A DNA stretch of 13,175 bases from NCBI GenBank assembly GCA_003154025.1, contig PMCE01000226.1, positions 1 to 13,175 of the forward strand, in the 5' to 3' direction. Under the pieces are notes generated by a model, which did no database searches, had not been told where the DNA came from, and saw nothing but the letters and a program-made list of their open reading frames with translations. The stretch is from Syntrophaceae bacterium. GTDB taxonomy: Bacteria > Desulfobacterota > SM23-61. A program made the position numbers and the translations under genes. Of this stretch, positions 1-6,197 are shown one piece after another. The first letter of the stretch is position 1; the number at the start of each line of letters is the position of its first letter.

Positions 1-159
1 GGCGTGGCCATGAATCCGGTGGACCATCCCCTGGGAGGGGGAGAGGGAAAGAGCTCGGGAGGCCGGCATCCGGTGACCCCCTGGGGAGTTCCCACCAGAG
101 GTTATAAGACTCGCCAGAACAAGGCGACCGATAAGTTTATCGTGAAGCGAAGAAAATAA
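1..159 (+). CDS. rplB: 50S ribosomal protein L2, C-terminal part (5' end outside window)
   Basis: Frame 1 is open from the first base to a TAA at 157-159 and gives the last 52 residues of L2. L2 is a primary 23S rRNA-binding protein near the peptidyl-transferase centre and helps join the subunits. The visible part holds the signature NPVDHP-GGGEG, then [12 protein letters not shown] and a basic tail ending DKFIVKRRK, typical of the L2 C-terminus. The first His of the DHP motif (His229 of mature E. coli L2, reported as important for peptidyl transfer) is present. The second His of the usual DHPHGGGEG is Leu here. The gene is truncated only by the window edge. Its position before rpsS matches the S10 operon order. 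Confidence 0.97.
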   Translation, partial: GVAMNPVDHPLGGGEGKSSGGRHPVTPWGVPTRGYKTRQNKATDKFIVKRRK

Positions 160-161
160 AG

Positions 162-232
162 CCGTAAGTCGCAAGGCAAAAACAGGAAGTAAGTTTTATC
201 CCCCTCACGCCTTGCGCTCTCGCGACTTACGG
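162..232. repeat. Imperfect palindrome in the rplB-rpsS spacer
   Basis: CCGTAAGTC at 162-170 pairs with GACTTACGG at 224-232. Next to it GCAAGGC (171-177) pairs with GCCTTGC (209-215). This leaves an 8-base bulge on the right side and a roughly 30-base central loop. An alternative pairing extends the outer arm to a perfect 11 bp (162-172 with 222-232). It starts 3 bases after the rplB stop and ends 6 bases before the AAGGAG that serves rpsS. There is no T-run after the right arm, so it does not look like an intrinsic terminator. It may be a REP-like element or an mRNA hairpin. Confidence 0.75.
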
Positions 233-250
233 TAGTTCAAGGAGTCAGCC

Positions 251-553
251 GTGGCCAGATCGATTCGCAAAGGGCCCTACGTGGAGCCCAATTTGATGGA
301 AAAAGTTCAAGAGGCCATCGATAACAACAGCCGGAAGGTGATCAAAACCTGGTCCCGGCGGTCGACGGTCCTGCCGGACATGATCGGCCTCACCTTCGCC
401 GTTCACAACGGGAAAAAATTCATCCCCGTTTTCGTGACCGAAAACATGGTGGGCCATAAGTTGGGAGAGTTTTCACCCACCCGGACGTTCTTCAGCCATT
501 CCGGGGACCGCAAGACCAAGGTGAAGGCCGCCCCGCCCAAGCCGGCCGCATAG
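251..553 (+). CDS. rpsS: 30S ribosomal protein S19
   Basis: This 100-residue protein is S19, which sits in the head of the 30S subunit, partners S13 and lies near the A-site tRNA and the inter-subunit bridge. The N-terminus [11 protein letters not shown], the central [21 protein letters not shown] and the FSPTRTF motif are diagnostic. Length is slightly above the usual 90-95 residues because of a short Ala/Pro/Lys tail. The start is GTG at 251, chosen because AAGGAG (239-244) lies 6 bases upstream and the family begins exactly here. It follows rplB after a 91-base spacer holding a palindrome and is followed by rplV after 10 bases. Confidence 0.98.
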   Translation: MARSIRKGPYVEPNLMEKVQEAIDNNSRKVIKTWSRRSTVLPDMIGLTFAVHNGKKFIPVFVTENMVGHKLGEFSPTRTFFSHSGDRKTKVKAAPPKPAA

Positions 554-563
554 AGGAGGCAGG

Positions 564-896
564 ATGGAAGCTCGAGCCGTAGCCAAATACCTTCGAATCT
601 CACCGCGCAAGACCCGTCTTTGCGCCGACCTCATCCGGGGAAAACAGGTGGAGGATGCAATTCATATCCTCACCCATACCCCCAAGGCCGGGGCCCGACT
701 GATTTTCAAGGTAGTGCAGTCCGCGCTGTCCAATGCGCGCCAGGATAAATCCATCGATGTGGACACGCTCTTGGTAAAAACCGTATACGTCAATCAGGGC
801 CCCACCTTGAAACGCTGGCAACCCAAGCCCATGGGGCGGGCCGGAAGGATCCGGAAACGGACTTGCCATGTCACCGTTGTTTTGAGCGAGCCGTAG
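564..896 (+). CDS. rplV: 50S ribosomal protein L22
   Basis: L22 (110 residues) binds all domains of 23S rRNA and sends a long beta-hairpin into the peptide exit tunnel. MEARAVAKYLRISPRKTRLCADLIRGK is the family N-terminal helix region. The hairpin tip lies near residues 80-100, where KRWQPKPMGRAGRIRKRTCH matches the family. This hairpin is where macrolide-resistance changes occur in other species; no deletion or insertion is apparent. The ATG at 564 has AGAGGAGG upstream (553-560, overlapping the rpsS stop), implying translational coupling with rpsS. The next gene, rpsC, begins 39 bases downstream. Confidence 0.98.
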   Translation: MEARAVAKYLRISPRKTRLCADLIRGKQVEDAIHILTHTPKAGARLIFKVVQSALSNARQDKSIDVDTLLVKTVYVNQGPTLKRWQPKPMGRAGRIRKRTCHVTVVLSEP

Positions 897-923
897 AGCC
901 CGAGCACCAATCCAGGAAGAGAA

Positions 924-928
924 GGAGG
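924..928 (+). promoter_or_regulatory. Shine-Dalgarno that sets the TTG start of rpsC
   Basis: GGAGG at 924-928 lies 7 bases before TTG 936. It decides the start of rpsC, where no ATG or GTG opens the conserved GHKVNP N-terminus. Confidence 0.85.
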
Positions 929-935
929 TCACACG

Positions 936-1592
936 TTGGGTCATAAGGTCAATCCCATTGGGCTGCGCCTGGGGATCACGAAAACCTGGGATTCTCGTTG
1001 GTATGCGGAGAAGTTTTACTCCCGATTTTTGCAGGAAGACATCCTCCTGCGCAAATTCATAAAGAAGAAGCTCTACCATGCGGGAATCTCTAAAATCGAG
1101 ATCGATCGGACCGCCAACCGGGCCAAGATCACCATCCGGGCGGCCCGGCCGGGGATCATCATCGGGCAGAAAGGGGCGGAGATCGAGAAGCTGCAGAAAG
1201 AACTCCAGAAATTGACCCAACGGGAGATCTCGATCAACATCCAAGAAGTCCGGCGGATAGAGACCGACGCCCAACTGGTGGCCGAAAACGTGGCCCTGCA
1301 GCTGGAACGGAGGGTGGCTTTCCGACGGGCCATGAAGAAGGGGGTCACCTCTTCCCGGAAATTCGGCGCCCAGGGGATCAAGATCGCCTGCGCCGGAAGG
1401 CTGGGAGGGGCCGAGATCGCCCGTTCGGAATGGTACCGGGAAGGGCGGGTTCCCCTCCATACGCTGCGCGCGGATATCGATTTCGGGTTTGCCGAAGCTC
1501 GCACCACCTACGGGCAGATCGGAGTCAAGGTGTGGATTTACAAGGGCGAAATCCTTCCGCCCGTTCGCGGGAAGAAGGAGACGGCCCAGTAG
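936..1592 (+). CDS. rpsC: 30S ribosomal protein S3
   Basis: S3 (218 residues) forms part of the mRNA entry channel on the 30S head. It opens with [14 protein letters not shown], the invariant S3 N-terminus. A KH RNA-binding domain follows, with its GxxG loop as GQKG at residues 77-80. The C-terminal S3 domain includes [30 protein letters not shown] in pieces from about residue 155 to 185. The start is TTG at 936, supported by the GGAGG 7 bases upstream and by the exact family N-terminus. The length is normal. It lies between rplV and rplP (15-base gap), as in the standard S10 operon. Confidence 0.98.
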   Translation: MGHKVNPIGLRLGITKTWDSRWYAEKFYSRFLQEDILLRKFIKKKLYHAGISKIEIDRTANRAKITIRAARPGIIIGQKGAEIEKLQKELQKLTQREISINIQEVRRIETDAQLVAENVALQLERRVAFRRAMKKGVTSSRKFGAQGIKIACAGRLGGAEIARSEWYREGRVPLHTLRADIDFGFAEARTTYGQIGVKVWIYKGEILPPVRGKKETAQ

Positions 1593-1607
1593 GGAGCCAG
1601 AAGAGCC

Positions 1608-2039
1608 ATGTTAGCACCCAAAAAAGTCAAATTTCGCAAACAACAAAAGGGAAGGCGGCGCGGAACCGCCTCCCGGGGAAACAGTCTGAATTATGGAGAC
1701 TTCGGCCTGCAGGCCACCGTGTGCGGCTGGCTGACTACCCGGCAGATCGAAGCGGCCCGGGTCACCATGACCCGGCACATCAAGCGGGGGGGAAAGATCT
1801 GGATCCGTATTTTTCCGGACAAACCGATCTGCAAGAAACCGGCGGAGACCCGGATGGGAAAAGGCAAGGGGGCGCCGGAAGACTGGGTCGCCGTAATCCA
1901 GCCCGGCCGGATCCTCTACGAAATGGAAGGGGTGACCCGGGAGACAGCCCTGGAAGCCTTTCGCTTGGCCGCTCACAAACTGCCGCTGAGGACCAAATTC
2001 ATTCAACGGGAGGGCGCCGGTGAAAGCGCGGGAGCTTAA
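1608..2039 (+). CDS. rplP: 50S ribosomal protein L16
   Basis: L16 (143 residues) contacts the A-site tRNA elbow and organises the 50S A-site region. The start [19 protein letters not shown], the loop [10 protein letters not shown] at about residues 81-90 and the conserved region [19 protein letters not shown] identify it. Its 3' end overlaps the start of rpmC by 20 bases (2020-2039), so the last residues (GAGESAGA) and the rpmC N-terminus are read from the same DNA in different frames. The ATG at 1608 is 15 bases after the rpsC stop. The short C-terminal tail beyond the L16 fold probably exists only because of this overlap (inference). Confidence 0.98.
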   Translation: MLAPKKVKFRKQQKGRRRGTASRGNSLNYGDFGLQATVCGWLTTRQIEAARVTMTRHIKRGGKIWIRIFPDKPICKKPAETRMGKGKGAPEDWVAVIQPGRILYEMEGVTRETALEAFRLAAHKLPLRTKFIQREGAGESAGA

Positions 2040-2226
2040 AGAAATGAGCGAGGCGGAGCTTCGCCAGAAGGACAAGGAGATCACCGAGGAGCTGTTCAAC
2101 CTGAAATTCCAGCATGCCACCGGGCAGTTGGAGAATACTTCGCGGTTACCCCAGGTGCGCAAAGACTTGGCCCGGGTAAAGACCCTTCTTCGGGAGAAGG
2201 AGATCGCGGCGGCGAAGTCCAAATGA
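2020..2226 (+). CDS. rpmC: 50S ribosomal protein L29
   Basis: L29 (68 residues) is a small two-helix protein at the exit of the peptide tunnel, close to the docking site for trigger factor and SRP formed with L23. [17 protein letters not shown] and the [19 protein letters not shown] core are characteristic. The start is GTG at 2020, inside the end of rplP, with GGAGGG at 2009-2014 placed 5 bases upstream. The overlap implies strict translational coupling to L16. An ATG at 2044 exists in frame but would delete the conserved first helix. It is followed by rpsQ 10 bases downstream. Confidence 0.96.
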   Translation: MKARELKEMSEAELRQKDKEITEELFNLKFQHATGQLENTSRLPQVRKDLARVKTLLREKEIAAAKSK

Positions 2227-2236
2227 GGGTAGAGGA

Positions 2237-2494
2237 ATGAAGGGAAGAGGGATCCGCAAGGCAATGGTGGGAATGGTGGTCAGTGACCGCATGGAGAAGA
2301 CCCGCGTGGTGGTGGTCCAGCGGCTGGTCAAACATCCCTTGTACCAAAAATATATTCGCCGGCGCACCCGCTACAAGGTCCACGATGAAGCCAACAGCTG
2401 TCGGGTGGGCGACCGGGTGATGATCGTCGAAACGCGGCCCCTGAGCCGGGACAAGCGGTGGCGGGTCAAGGAGATTCTGGAACGGGCCCAGTGA
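2237..2494 (+). CDS. rpsQ: 30S ribosomal protein S17
   Basis: S17 (85 residues) is an OB-fold primary binder of the 16S 5' domain and is needed early in 30S assembly. The motifs [25 protein letters not shown], the YKVHDE stretch and [19 protein letters not shown] are textbook S17. The ATG at 2237 is preceded by GAGG within the 10-base gap after rpmC. The length is normal. It is the last gene of the S10-type block. The next gene, rplN, follows a 56-base spacer that can form a hairpin. Confidence 0.98.
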   Translation: MKGRGIRKAMVGMVVSDRMEKTRVVVVQRLVKHPLYQKYIRRRTRYKVHDEANSCRVGDRVMIVETRPLSRDKRWRVKEILERAQ

Positions 2495-2503
2495 AAGCCC
2501 GGG

Positions 2504-2526
2504 GAGTCTGCCCATTGCGGGGACTC
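2504..2526. other. Small hairpin in the rpsQ-rplN spacer (S10/spc boundary)
   Basis: GAGTC (2504-2508) pairs with GACTC (2522-2526), and inside it CCC (2511-2513) pairs with GGG (2519-2521) around an ATTGC loop. A 2-base bulge (TG) lies on the left side. No T-run follows (the next bases are GGAAAAGAATAGG), so it is not a standard terminator. The site is where the S10 and spc operons are split in E. coli. Confidence 0.45.
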
Positions 2527-2550
2527 GGAAAAGAATAGGCGGGTGTAGCC

Positions 2551-2919
2551 ATGATTCAGATGCAGACCTCATTAGAAGTTGCCGATAATTCAGGGGCCAA
2601 GAGGCTTTCCTGCATAAAAGTCTTGGGGGGAACGAGGCGGAGGTATGCCAGCCTGGGAGATGTGATCATTGTCTCCGTGAAGGAAGCCATCCCCAACTCC
2701 AAGGTCAAGAAGGGCGACGTCATGCGGGCAGTCATCGTCCGAACGGTAAAAGAAGTCCGTCGCCAGGACGGCAGCTACATCAAGTTTGATGATAATTCGG
2801 CGGTCCTGATCAGCCCCCAAAACGAGCCCGTGGGGACTCGTATCTTCGGCCCGGTCGCCCGGGAACTGCGGGCCAAGAAATTCATGAAAATCATTTCCCT
2901 GGCCCCGGAAGTGCTGTAA
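2551..2919 (+). CDS. rplN: 50S ribosomal protein L14
   Basis: L14 (122 residues) sits on the 50S interface, forms bridge B8 contacts and interacts with L19 and the silencing factor Rsf[20 protein letters not shown], the [25 protein letters not shown] region and FDDNSAVLI are the family's most conserved blocks. It ends [18 protein letters not shown], the normal C-terminus. The ATG at 2551 gives the exact family N-terminus; only weak GGCGGG lies upstream (2538-2543). It opens the spc block. The next gene, rplX, begins after a 28-base gap. Confidence 0.98.
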   Translation: MIQMQTSLEVADNSGAKRLSCIKVLGGTRRRYASLGDVIIVSVKEAIPNSKVKKGDVMRAVIVRTVKEVRRQDGSYIKFDDNSAVLISPQNEPVGTRIFGPVARELRAKKFMKIISLAPEVL

Positions 2920-2947
2920 AACCGGGCCCGGGAGGGTGAGGCCTTCG

Positions 2948-3280
2948 ATGAAATATATAGGTTTTCACATTCGGAAGAACGATCTAGTCGAGGTCCTTTC
3001 GGGAAAAGAGAAAGGCAAGACGGGGAAGGTCCTCCAGGTGTTCCACAAGAAGGACCGAGTCCTCGTGGAGAAGGTCAATTTCATCAAACGCCATTCCCGG
3101 CCTTCGGCCCATACCCGGCAGGGGGGAATCATCCAAAAGGAAGCTCCCCTCCATATCTCCAAAGTTCTCCTGGTATGTCCCAAATGCAACAAGGGGACGC
3201 GAATGGGAAGCAAGGCCCTGGAAGACGGAAAAAAAGCCCTGGTCTGCAAAGCCTGCGGCGAACAGATCGAAAGGAAGTAG
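2948..3280 (+). CDS. rplX: 50S ribosomal protein L24, zinc-ribbon form
   Basis: L24 is an assembly-initiator protein for the 50S subunit and lies near the tunnel exit. A KOW motif spans about residues 10-35 ([21 protein letters not shown]). A C-terminal CxxC...CxxC pair (Cys 77, 80, 100, 103) would bind zinc; many other L24 proteins have lost it. I chose ATG 2948, giving 110 residues, because GGTGAGG (2935-2941) lies 6 bases upstream and the product begins like the family. A GTG at 2936 is also in frame (114 residues), but its SD would abut the start. The rplE gene follows after 13 bases. Confidence 0.96.
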   Translation: MKYIGFHIRKNDLVEVLSGKEKGKTGKVLQVFHKKDRVLVEKVNFIKRHSRPSAHTRQGGIIQKEAPLHISKVLLVCPKCNKGTRMGSKALEDGKKALVCKACGEQIERK

Positions 3281-3293
3281 GGGGGCGACGGCC

Positions 3294-3833
3294 ATGACGC
3301 GAATGAAGGAGATCTACCTGAAAGATGTCGTTCCCCAGCTGATGAAGGCCTTCGGTTACAAGAACCGGATGCAAGTGCCGCGGCTGGAGAAGATCACCCT
3401 GAACATGGGGCTGGGGGAGGCCGTATCGAACGTGAAGATCCTCGATTCGGCGGTGGAAGAGCTCTCCCTGATCGCCGGACAAAAAGCGGTGATCACCAAG
3501 GCCAAGCACTCCATCGCGGCTTTCAAACTCCGGGAAGGCATGCCCATCGGCGTCACTGTGACCCTCCGAAGGGGCCCGATGTTGGAGTTCTTCGACAAGC
3601 TGGTGAATGTGGCCCTGCCCCGGGTCCGGGACTTCCGGGGAATATCGGGAAAGGCCTTCGACGGACGGGGGAATTACTCGCTGGGAATCCGGGAACAGAT
3701 CATCTTCCCCGAGATCAACCTGGACAAGATCGACAAGATCAAAGGACTGAACATTTCCATCGTGACCTCGGCGAAGACGGATGAGGAGGGCAAAGAGCTC
3801 CTCCGTCTCCTGGGAATGCCCTTTCGGCCGTAA
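3294..3833 (+). CDS. rplE: 50S ribosomal protein L5
   Basis: L5 (179 residues) binds 5S rRNA as part of the L5-L18-L25 group and contacts the P-site tRNA and S13 across bridge B1b. Diagnostic stretches are [16 protein letters not shown], the [25 protein letters not shown] block and [20 protein letters not shown]. The end [20 protein letters not shown] is also typical. The start at ATG 3294 has AGGGGGGC about 8 bases upstream; ATG 3303 is a weaker alternative. The length is normal. A 122-base spacer with a palindromic repeat separates it from rpsZ, much longer than most gaps here. Confidence 0.98.
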   Translation: MTRMKEIYLKDVVPQLMKAFGYKNRMQVPRLEKITLNMGLGEAVSNVKILDSAVEELSLIAGQKAVITKAKHSIAAFKLREGMPIGVTVTLRRGPMLEFFDKLVNVALPRVRDFRGISGKAFDGRGNYSLGIREQIIFPEINLDKIDKIKGLNISIVTSAKTDEEGKELLRLLGMPFRP

Positions 3834-3843
3834 GACAAATATG

Positions 3844-3928
3844 GGACGCAGATAAACGCAGATTTCCAGGATATAAAAAAAGAATTTAAAGAAGCCGTTT
3901 CTGCGTTGATCTGCGGCAATCTGCGTCC
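3844..3928. repeat. GGACGCAGAT-family palindromic element, copy 1 (rplE-rpsZ spacer)
   Basis: The left arm is GGACGCAGAT (3844-3853) plus CGCAGAT (3857-3863). The right arm has ATCTGCG (3909-3915) and ATCTGCGTCC (3919-3928). The pairing is 10 bp perfect, a 3-base internal loop, then 7 bp. The centre (about 3864-3900) is AT-rich, unlike the GC-rich genes around it. The right arm contains three back-to-back 10-base units of the form CTGCGNNNAT (3901-3930). The 20-base left arm is identical to that at 6198-6217, so this is a repeated element. Confidence 0.85.
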
Positions 3929-3955
3929 AGATCAAATGCAAAGAAAGGATCGCTG

Positions 3956-4141
3956 GTGGCCCGGACATCTATGATCGTCAAGTCGAAGCGGAAGCCTAAA
4001 TTCGCGGTGCGTTCTTACCACCGCTGCCCGGTCTGCGGACGGGCGCGGGGGTATTACCGGAAGTTTGACCTGTGCCGGATCTGTTTCCGGAAATTCGCCT
4101 CGCGGGGCGAGATCCCCGGGGTAATCAAATCCAGTTGGTAA
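3956..4141 (+). CDS. rpsZ: 30S ribosomal protein S14, zinc-type (S14Z)
   Basis: This is the short, 61-residue class of S14, a 30S head protein that joins late in assembly. It has four cysteines in two CxxC pairs (C24-x2-C27 and C40-x2-C43) that coordinate zinc, and the core [25 protein letters not shown]. The longer, cysteine-free S14 (about 100 residues) of E. coli is absent here. GTG 3956 is the start, with AAAGGAT (3944-3950) upstream; the ATG at residue 6 would drop the conserved MARTSM. It lies between rplE and rpsH, the usual slot for S14. Confidence 0.97.
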   Translation: MARTSMIVKSKRKPKFAVRSYHRCPVCGRARGYYRKFDLCRICFRKFASRGEIPGVIKSSW

Positions 4142-4166
4142 ACTAGCTTTCATCAGGGAGGGTACC

Positions 4167-4568
4167 ATGGGGATGACGGATCCCTTGGCTGATATGCTTA
4201 CGCGGGTGCGTAACGCCAACAAGGCAAGGCACGAGAAGGTTGATGTTCCCGCTTCCAACCTCAAGGGTAATGTAATAAAAATCCTGAAGGATGAGGGATA
4301 CATCAAGAATTATAAATTAATTAAAGATGGAAAACAGGGAATCTTGAGAATTTACTTGAAGTTCGAGGGCGAGACCAAGAAGCAGGTCATCTCGAGCCTG
4401 AAAACTCTGAGTAAACCAGGGCGCCGCCGCTATGTGGGAGCTGACGAGATTCCTGCGGTGCTTCGCGGACTGGGCCTTACCATTCTTTCCACCTCCAAAG
4501 GGGTCATGACCGACAAGGAGGCGCGGAAACTGAAGGTCGGTGGCGAGCTGCTCTGCTCAGTTTGGTAG
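4167..4568 (+). CDS. rpsH: 30S ribosomal protein S8
   Basis: S8 (133 residues) is a primary binder of the 16S central domain. In E. coli it also represses the spc operon through an mRNA site at rpl[18 protein letters not shown], the [21 protein letters not shown] stretch and the LCSVW end are diagnostic. The ATG at 4167 follows AGGGAGGGT (4155-4163). From about 4269 to 4370 (residues 35-70) codon choice shifts to A/T-ending and otherwise rare codons (GTA, ATA, TTA, ATT, AGA), unlike its neighbours, though the protein stays normal. The rplF gene starts 9 bases downstream. Confidence 0.98.
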   Translation: MGMTDPLADMLTRVRNANKARHEKVDVPASNLKGNVIKILKDEGYIKNYKLIKDGKQGILRIYLKFEGETKKQVISSLKTLSKPGRRRYVGADEIPAVLRGLGLTILSTSKGVMTDKEARKLKVGGELLCSVW

Positions 4569-4577
4569 GAGAAAGTT

Positions 4578-5117
4578 ATGTCCAGAATCGGAAAAAAGGC
4601 CATTCCTCTCCCTCCCGGGGTTAAAGTGGTGGTTGAAATCCCCCATGTGAAAGTCTCGGGGCCTAAAGGAAATTTAACCCAGACCATCAGTCGGGATGTG
4701 GTTCTATCGGTGGAAAAGGACCGAGTCGTCGTCCACAAGCCTGACGATGAAAGGAAAGGGGATGCCCTTCACGGCTTGACCCGCACACTCATCGCCAATA
4801 TGGTCAGGGGGGTGAGCCAGGGATTTGAACGGGTCCTGGAGATTAATGGGGTCGGCTACCGGGCCGAGCTCCAGGGCAATGCCCTGAATTTCAACCTGGG
4901 GTACTCCCACCCCATCCGTTTTCCTCTCCCCGAGGGGATTAAGGCGGAGGTGGAGAGGCAGGTCCGGATTACCTTGAAAGGATCCGACCGCAACCTCCTG
5001 GGAATGACCGCCGCCAAGATTCGCGGCCTGCGGCCTCCGGAGCCCTACGGCGGAAAAGGGATCAAGTACGCCGAAGAAGTCATTCACCGCAAAGCCGGCA
5101 AGACGGCTGTCGCCTAA
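4578..5117 (+). CDS. rplF: 50S ribosomal protein L6
   Basis: L6 (179 residues) has two related alpha/beta domains and binds near the sarcin-ricin loop and the L7/L12 stalk base. MSRIGKKAIPLPPGV opens it. The domain junction carries HGLTRTLIANMVRGVSQGFER (in pieces around residues 65-85), and EINGVGYRA begins the second domain. The signature RGLRPPEPYGGKGIKY lies near the C-terminus. Length is normal. ATG 4578 has AGGAGAAAG 5' of it, 9 bases after rpsH. A 119-base spacer with a palindromic repeat follows before rplR. Confidence 0.98.
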   Translation: MSRIGKKAIPLPPGVKVVVEIPHVKVSGPKGNLTQTISRDVVLSVEKDRVVVHKPDDERKGDALHGLTRTLIANMVRGVSQGFERVLEINGVGYRAELQGNALNFNLGYSHPIRFPLPEGIKAEVERQVRITLKGSDRNLLGMTAAKIRGLRPPEPYGGKGIKYAEEVIHRKAGKTAVA

Positions 5118-5141
5118 TAGTAGAGAAAAACTAATTTATCG

Positions 5142-5217
5142 GGACACAGATGAGTCAGATAAGGCCAAAAAGTTTTAATGTATTTTAATCTGTATTTTTC
5201 TGTGTTCATCTGTGTCC
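5142..5217. repeat. GGACACAGAT-family palindromic element, copy 2 (rplF-rplR spacer)
   Basis: GGACACAGATGA (5142-5153) is exactly complementary to TCATCTGTGTCC (5206-5217). A further CAGA (5156-5159) can pair with TCTG (5200-5203) inside. The centre (about 5160-5195) is AT-rich (TTTTAATGTATTTTAAT). It matches copies 1 and 3 in layout, but CACAGAT replaces CGCAGAT on the left and the right arm carries the matching change ATCTGTG. It lies 24 bases after the rplF stop and ends before the AAGGAT that serves rplR. Confidence 0.85.
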
Positions 5218-5236
5218 AATCAAAAAGGATTCAGCC

Positions 5237-5602
5237 GTGCAAAGAAAAGAAAAAGTGACGGCCCGGTTGCGCCGCAAGAAGCGCATGAGCTCGAAGGTAA
5301 AGGGGACTCCCGAACGGCCCCGGCTCAACATCTTTAAGAGTGCCCGGCATATCTATGCCCAGGTTATTGACGACGGATTGGGCAAGACGCTGGTCGCTGC
5401 CTCCACCCTGAGCGCGGAACTGAAGGGACAGGCTTTGGGAAAGGGAAAGACCGAGGCGGCCAAGAAGGTGGGGGCGCTCATCGCCGAAAAAGCGCTTGCC
5501 CGTCAGATCAAGAAAGTCGTATTCGACCGGAACGGGTTTCTCTATCACGGGAGGATCAAAGCGTTGGCCGATGCCGCCCGGGAGAAGGGGTTGGATTTTT
5601 AA
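5237..5602 (+). CDS. rplR: 50S ribosomal protein L18
   Basis: L18 (121 residues) binds 5S rRNA together with L5 and anchors it to the central protuberance. A basic N-terminus ([19 protein letters not shown]) leads into [24 protein letters not shown]. The end [26 protein letters not shown] is the family C-terminus. The length is normal. The start is GTG at 5237, with AAGGAT (5225-5230) about 6 bases upstream; the next in-frame ATG is at residue 17 and would remove conserved sequence. A spacer of 84 bases with a GC-rich palindrome separates it from rpsE. Confidence 0.97.
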   Translation: MQRKEKVTARLRRKKRMSSKVKGTPERPRLNIFKSARHIYAQVIDDGLGKTLVAASTLSAELKGQALGKGKTEAAKKVGALIAEKALARQIKKVVFDRNGFLYHGRIKALADAAREKGLDF

Positions 5603-5619
5603 GGCAGCGATCAACGGTG

Positions 5620-5645
5620 TAGGGGCGTGCGGCCGCAGGCCCCTA
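5620..5645. repeat. GC-rich palindrome in the rplR-rpsE spacer
   Basis: TAGGGGC (5620-5626) pairs with GCCCCTA (5639-5645), and the centre is the self-complementary TGCGGCCGCA (5628-5637), flanked by one G on each side. The whole makes a hairpin with a single G-G mismatch and a 4-base GGCC loop. No T-run follows directly; a TTTTT lies 30 bases on, inside the rpsE leader. Its sequence is unrelated to the GGACGCAGAT elements. It resembles dispersed GGGGCG/CGCCCC hairpins found in many environmental genomes (from memory, not checked). Confidence 0.75.
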
Positions 5646-5672
5646 TGGTAGCTAATAGTTGACAGCTTTTTC

Positions 5673-5680
5673 GAGGAGGT
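5673..5680 (+). promoter_or_regulatory. Shine-Dalgarno that sets the TTG start of rpsE
   Basis: GAGGAGGT at 5673-5680 is a near-perfect anti-SD match 6 bases before TTG 5687. It decides the non-ATG start, as no in-frame ATG or GTG lies near the conserved N-terminus. Confidence 0.85.
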
Positions 5681-5686
5681 TTTTCA

Positions 5687-6184
5687 TTGGCCCAAATTAA
5701 TCCAGATGAACTCGAACTGGTGGACCGTGTAGCCCACATCAATCGTGTGGCCAAAGTGGTCAAAGGGGGCCGGAGGTTCAGCTTCAGCGCCCTCGTGGTC
5801 GTGGGTAACGCAAAGGGAATCGTGGGCTTCGGCTTGGGAAAGGCGAACGAAGTTCCCGAGGCGATTCGCAAGGGAATTGAACAGGCCAAGAAGGAACTGA
5901 TCCAGGTCCCCCTGATTAAGGGAACGATTCCCTATGAGATCGTGGGACGTTTCGGGGCCGCGCGCATCCTCCTCAAACCCGCCTCGCCAGGAACCGGGGT
6001 CATTGCTGGAGGGGCGGTTCGGACGGTCATCGAATCGGCGGGGATCGAAAACATCCTGACCAAATGCCTGGGCACCCGAAATCCCCACAATGTGATCAAA
6101 GCCACGATCAACGGCTTGAAGTCGCTGAAAACCCCCGAAGAGGTGGCCACCAAAAGGGGAAAGTCCGTGGCTGAGATCGTTTAA
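5687..6184 (+). CDS. rpsE: 30S ribosomal protein S5
   Basis: S5 (165 residues) lines the mRNA entry site with S3 and S4 and affects decoding accuracy. An N-terminal double-stranded RNA-binding-like domain includes [25 protein letters not shown] (residues about 10-35) and [22 protein letters not shown]. The S5 C-terminal domain follows, with [18 protein letters not shown] and [12 protein letters not shown]. The KGGRRFSF loop is where spectinomycin resistance changes occur; it looks wild-type. The start is TTG 5687, preceded by GAGGAGGT. A 120-base spacer with a palindromic repeat follows. Confidence 0.97.
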   Translation: MAQINPDELELVDRVAHINRVAKVVKGGRRFSFSALVVVGNAKGIVGFGLGKANEVPEAIRKGIEQAKKELIQVPLIKGTIPYEIVGRFGAARILLKPASPGTGVIAGGAVRTVIESAGIENILTKCLGTRNPHNVIKATINGLKSLKTPEEVATKRGKSVAEIV

Positions 6185-6197
6185 TAAGAATTGTTTT

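Noticed and set aside
162..232. Intrinsic terminator after rplB
   Set aside because: There is no T-tract after the stem, and the operon plainly continues.
600..1460. 286-codon open frame on the minus strand
   Set aside because: It is antisense to rplV and rpsC and has no recognisable domain or SD-linked start. It is best explained as a shadow of GC-rich coding sequence.
1430..2023. 197-codon open frame on the plus strand overlapping rpsC and rplP
   Set aside because: It runs out of frame through two certain ribosomal genes and looks like Pro/Arg/Gly-rich shadow translation.
3838..3940. Possible CRISPR-like or tandem repeat array
   Set aside because: The 10-base units are too short and lack spacers of regular length; a palindromic element explains the pattern better.
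3834..3955. Riboswitch or S8 repressor site
   Set aside because: The palindrome does not show a recognisable helix-21 mimic, and the same arm recurs at rpsE-rpmD, which argues for a repeat.
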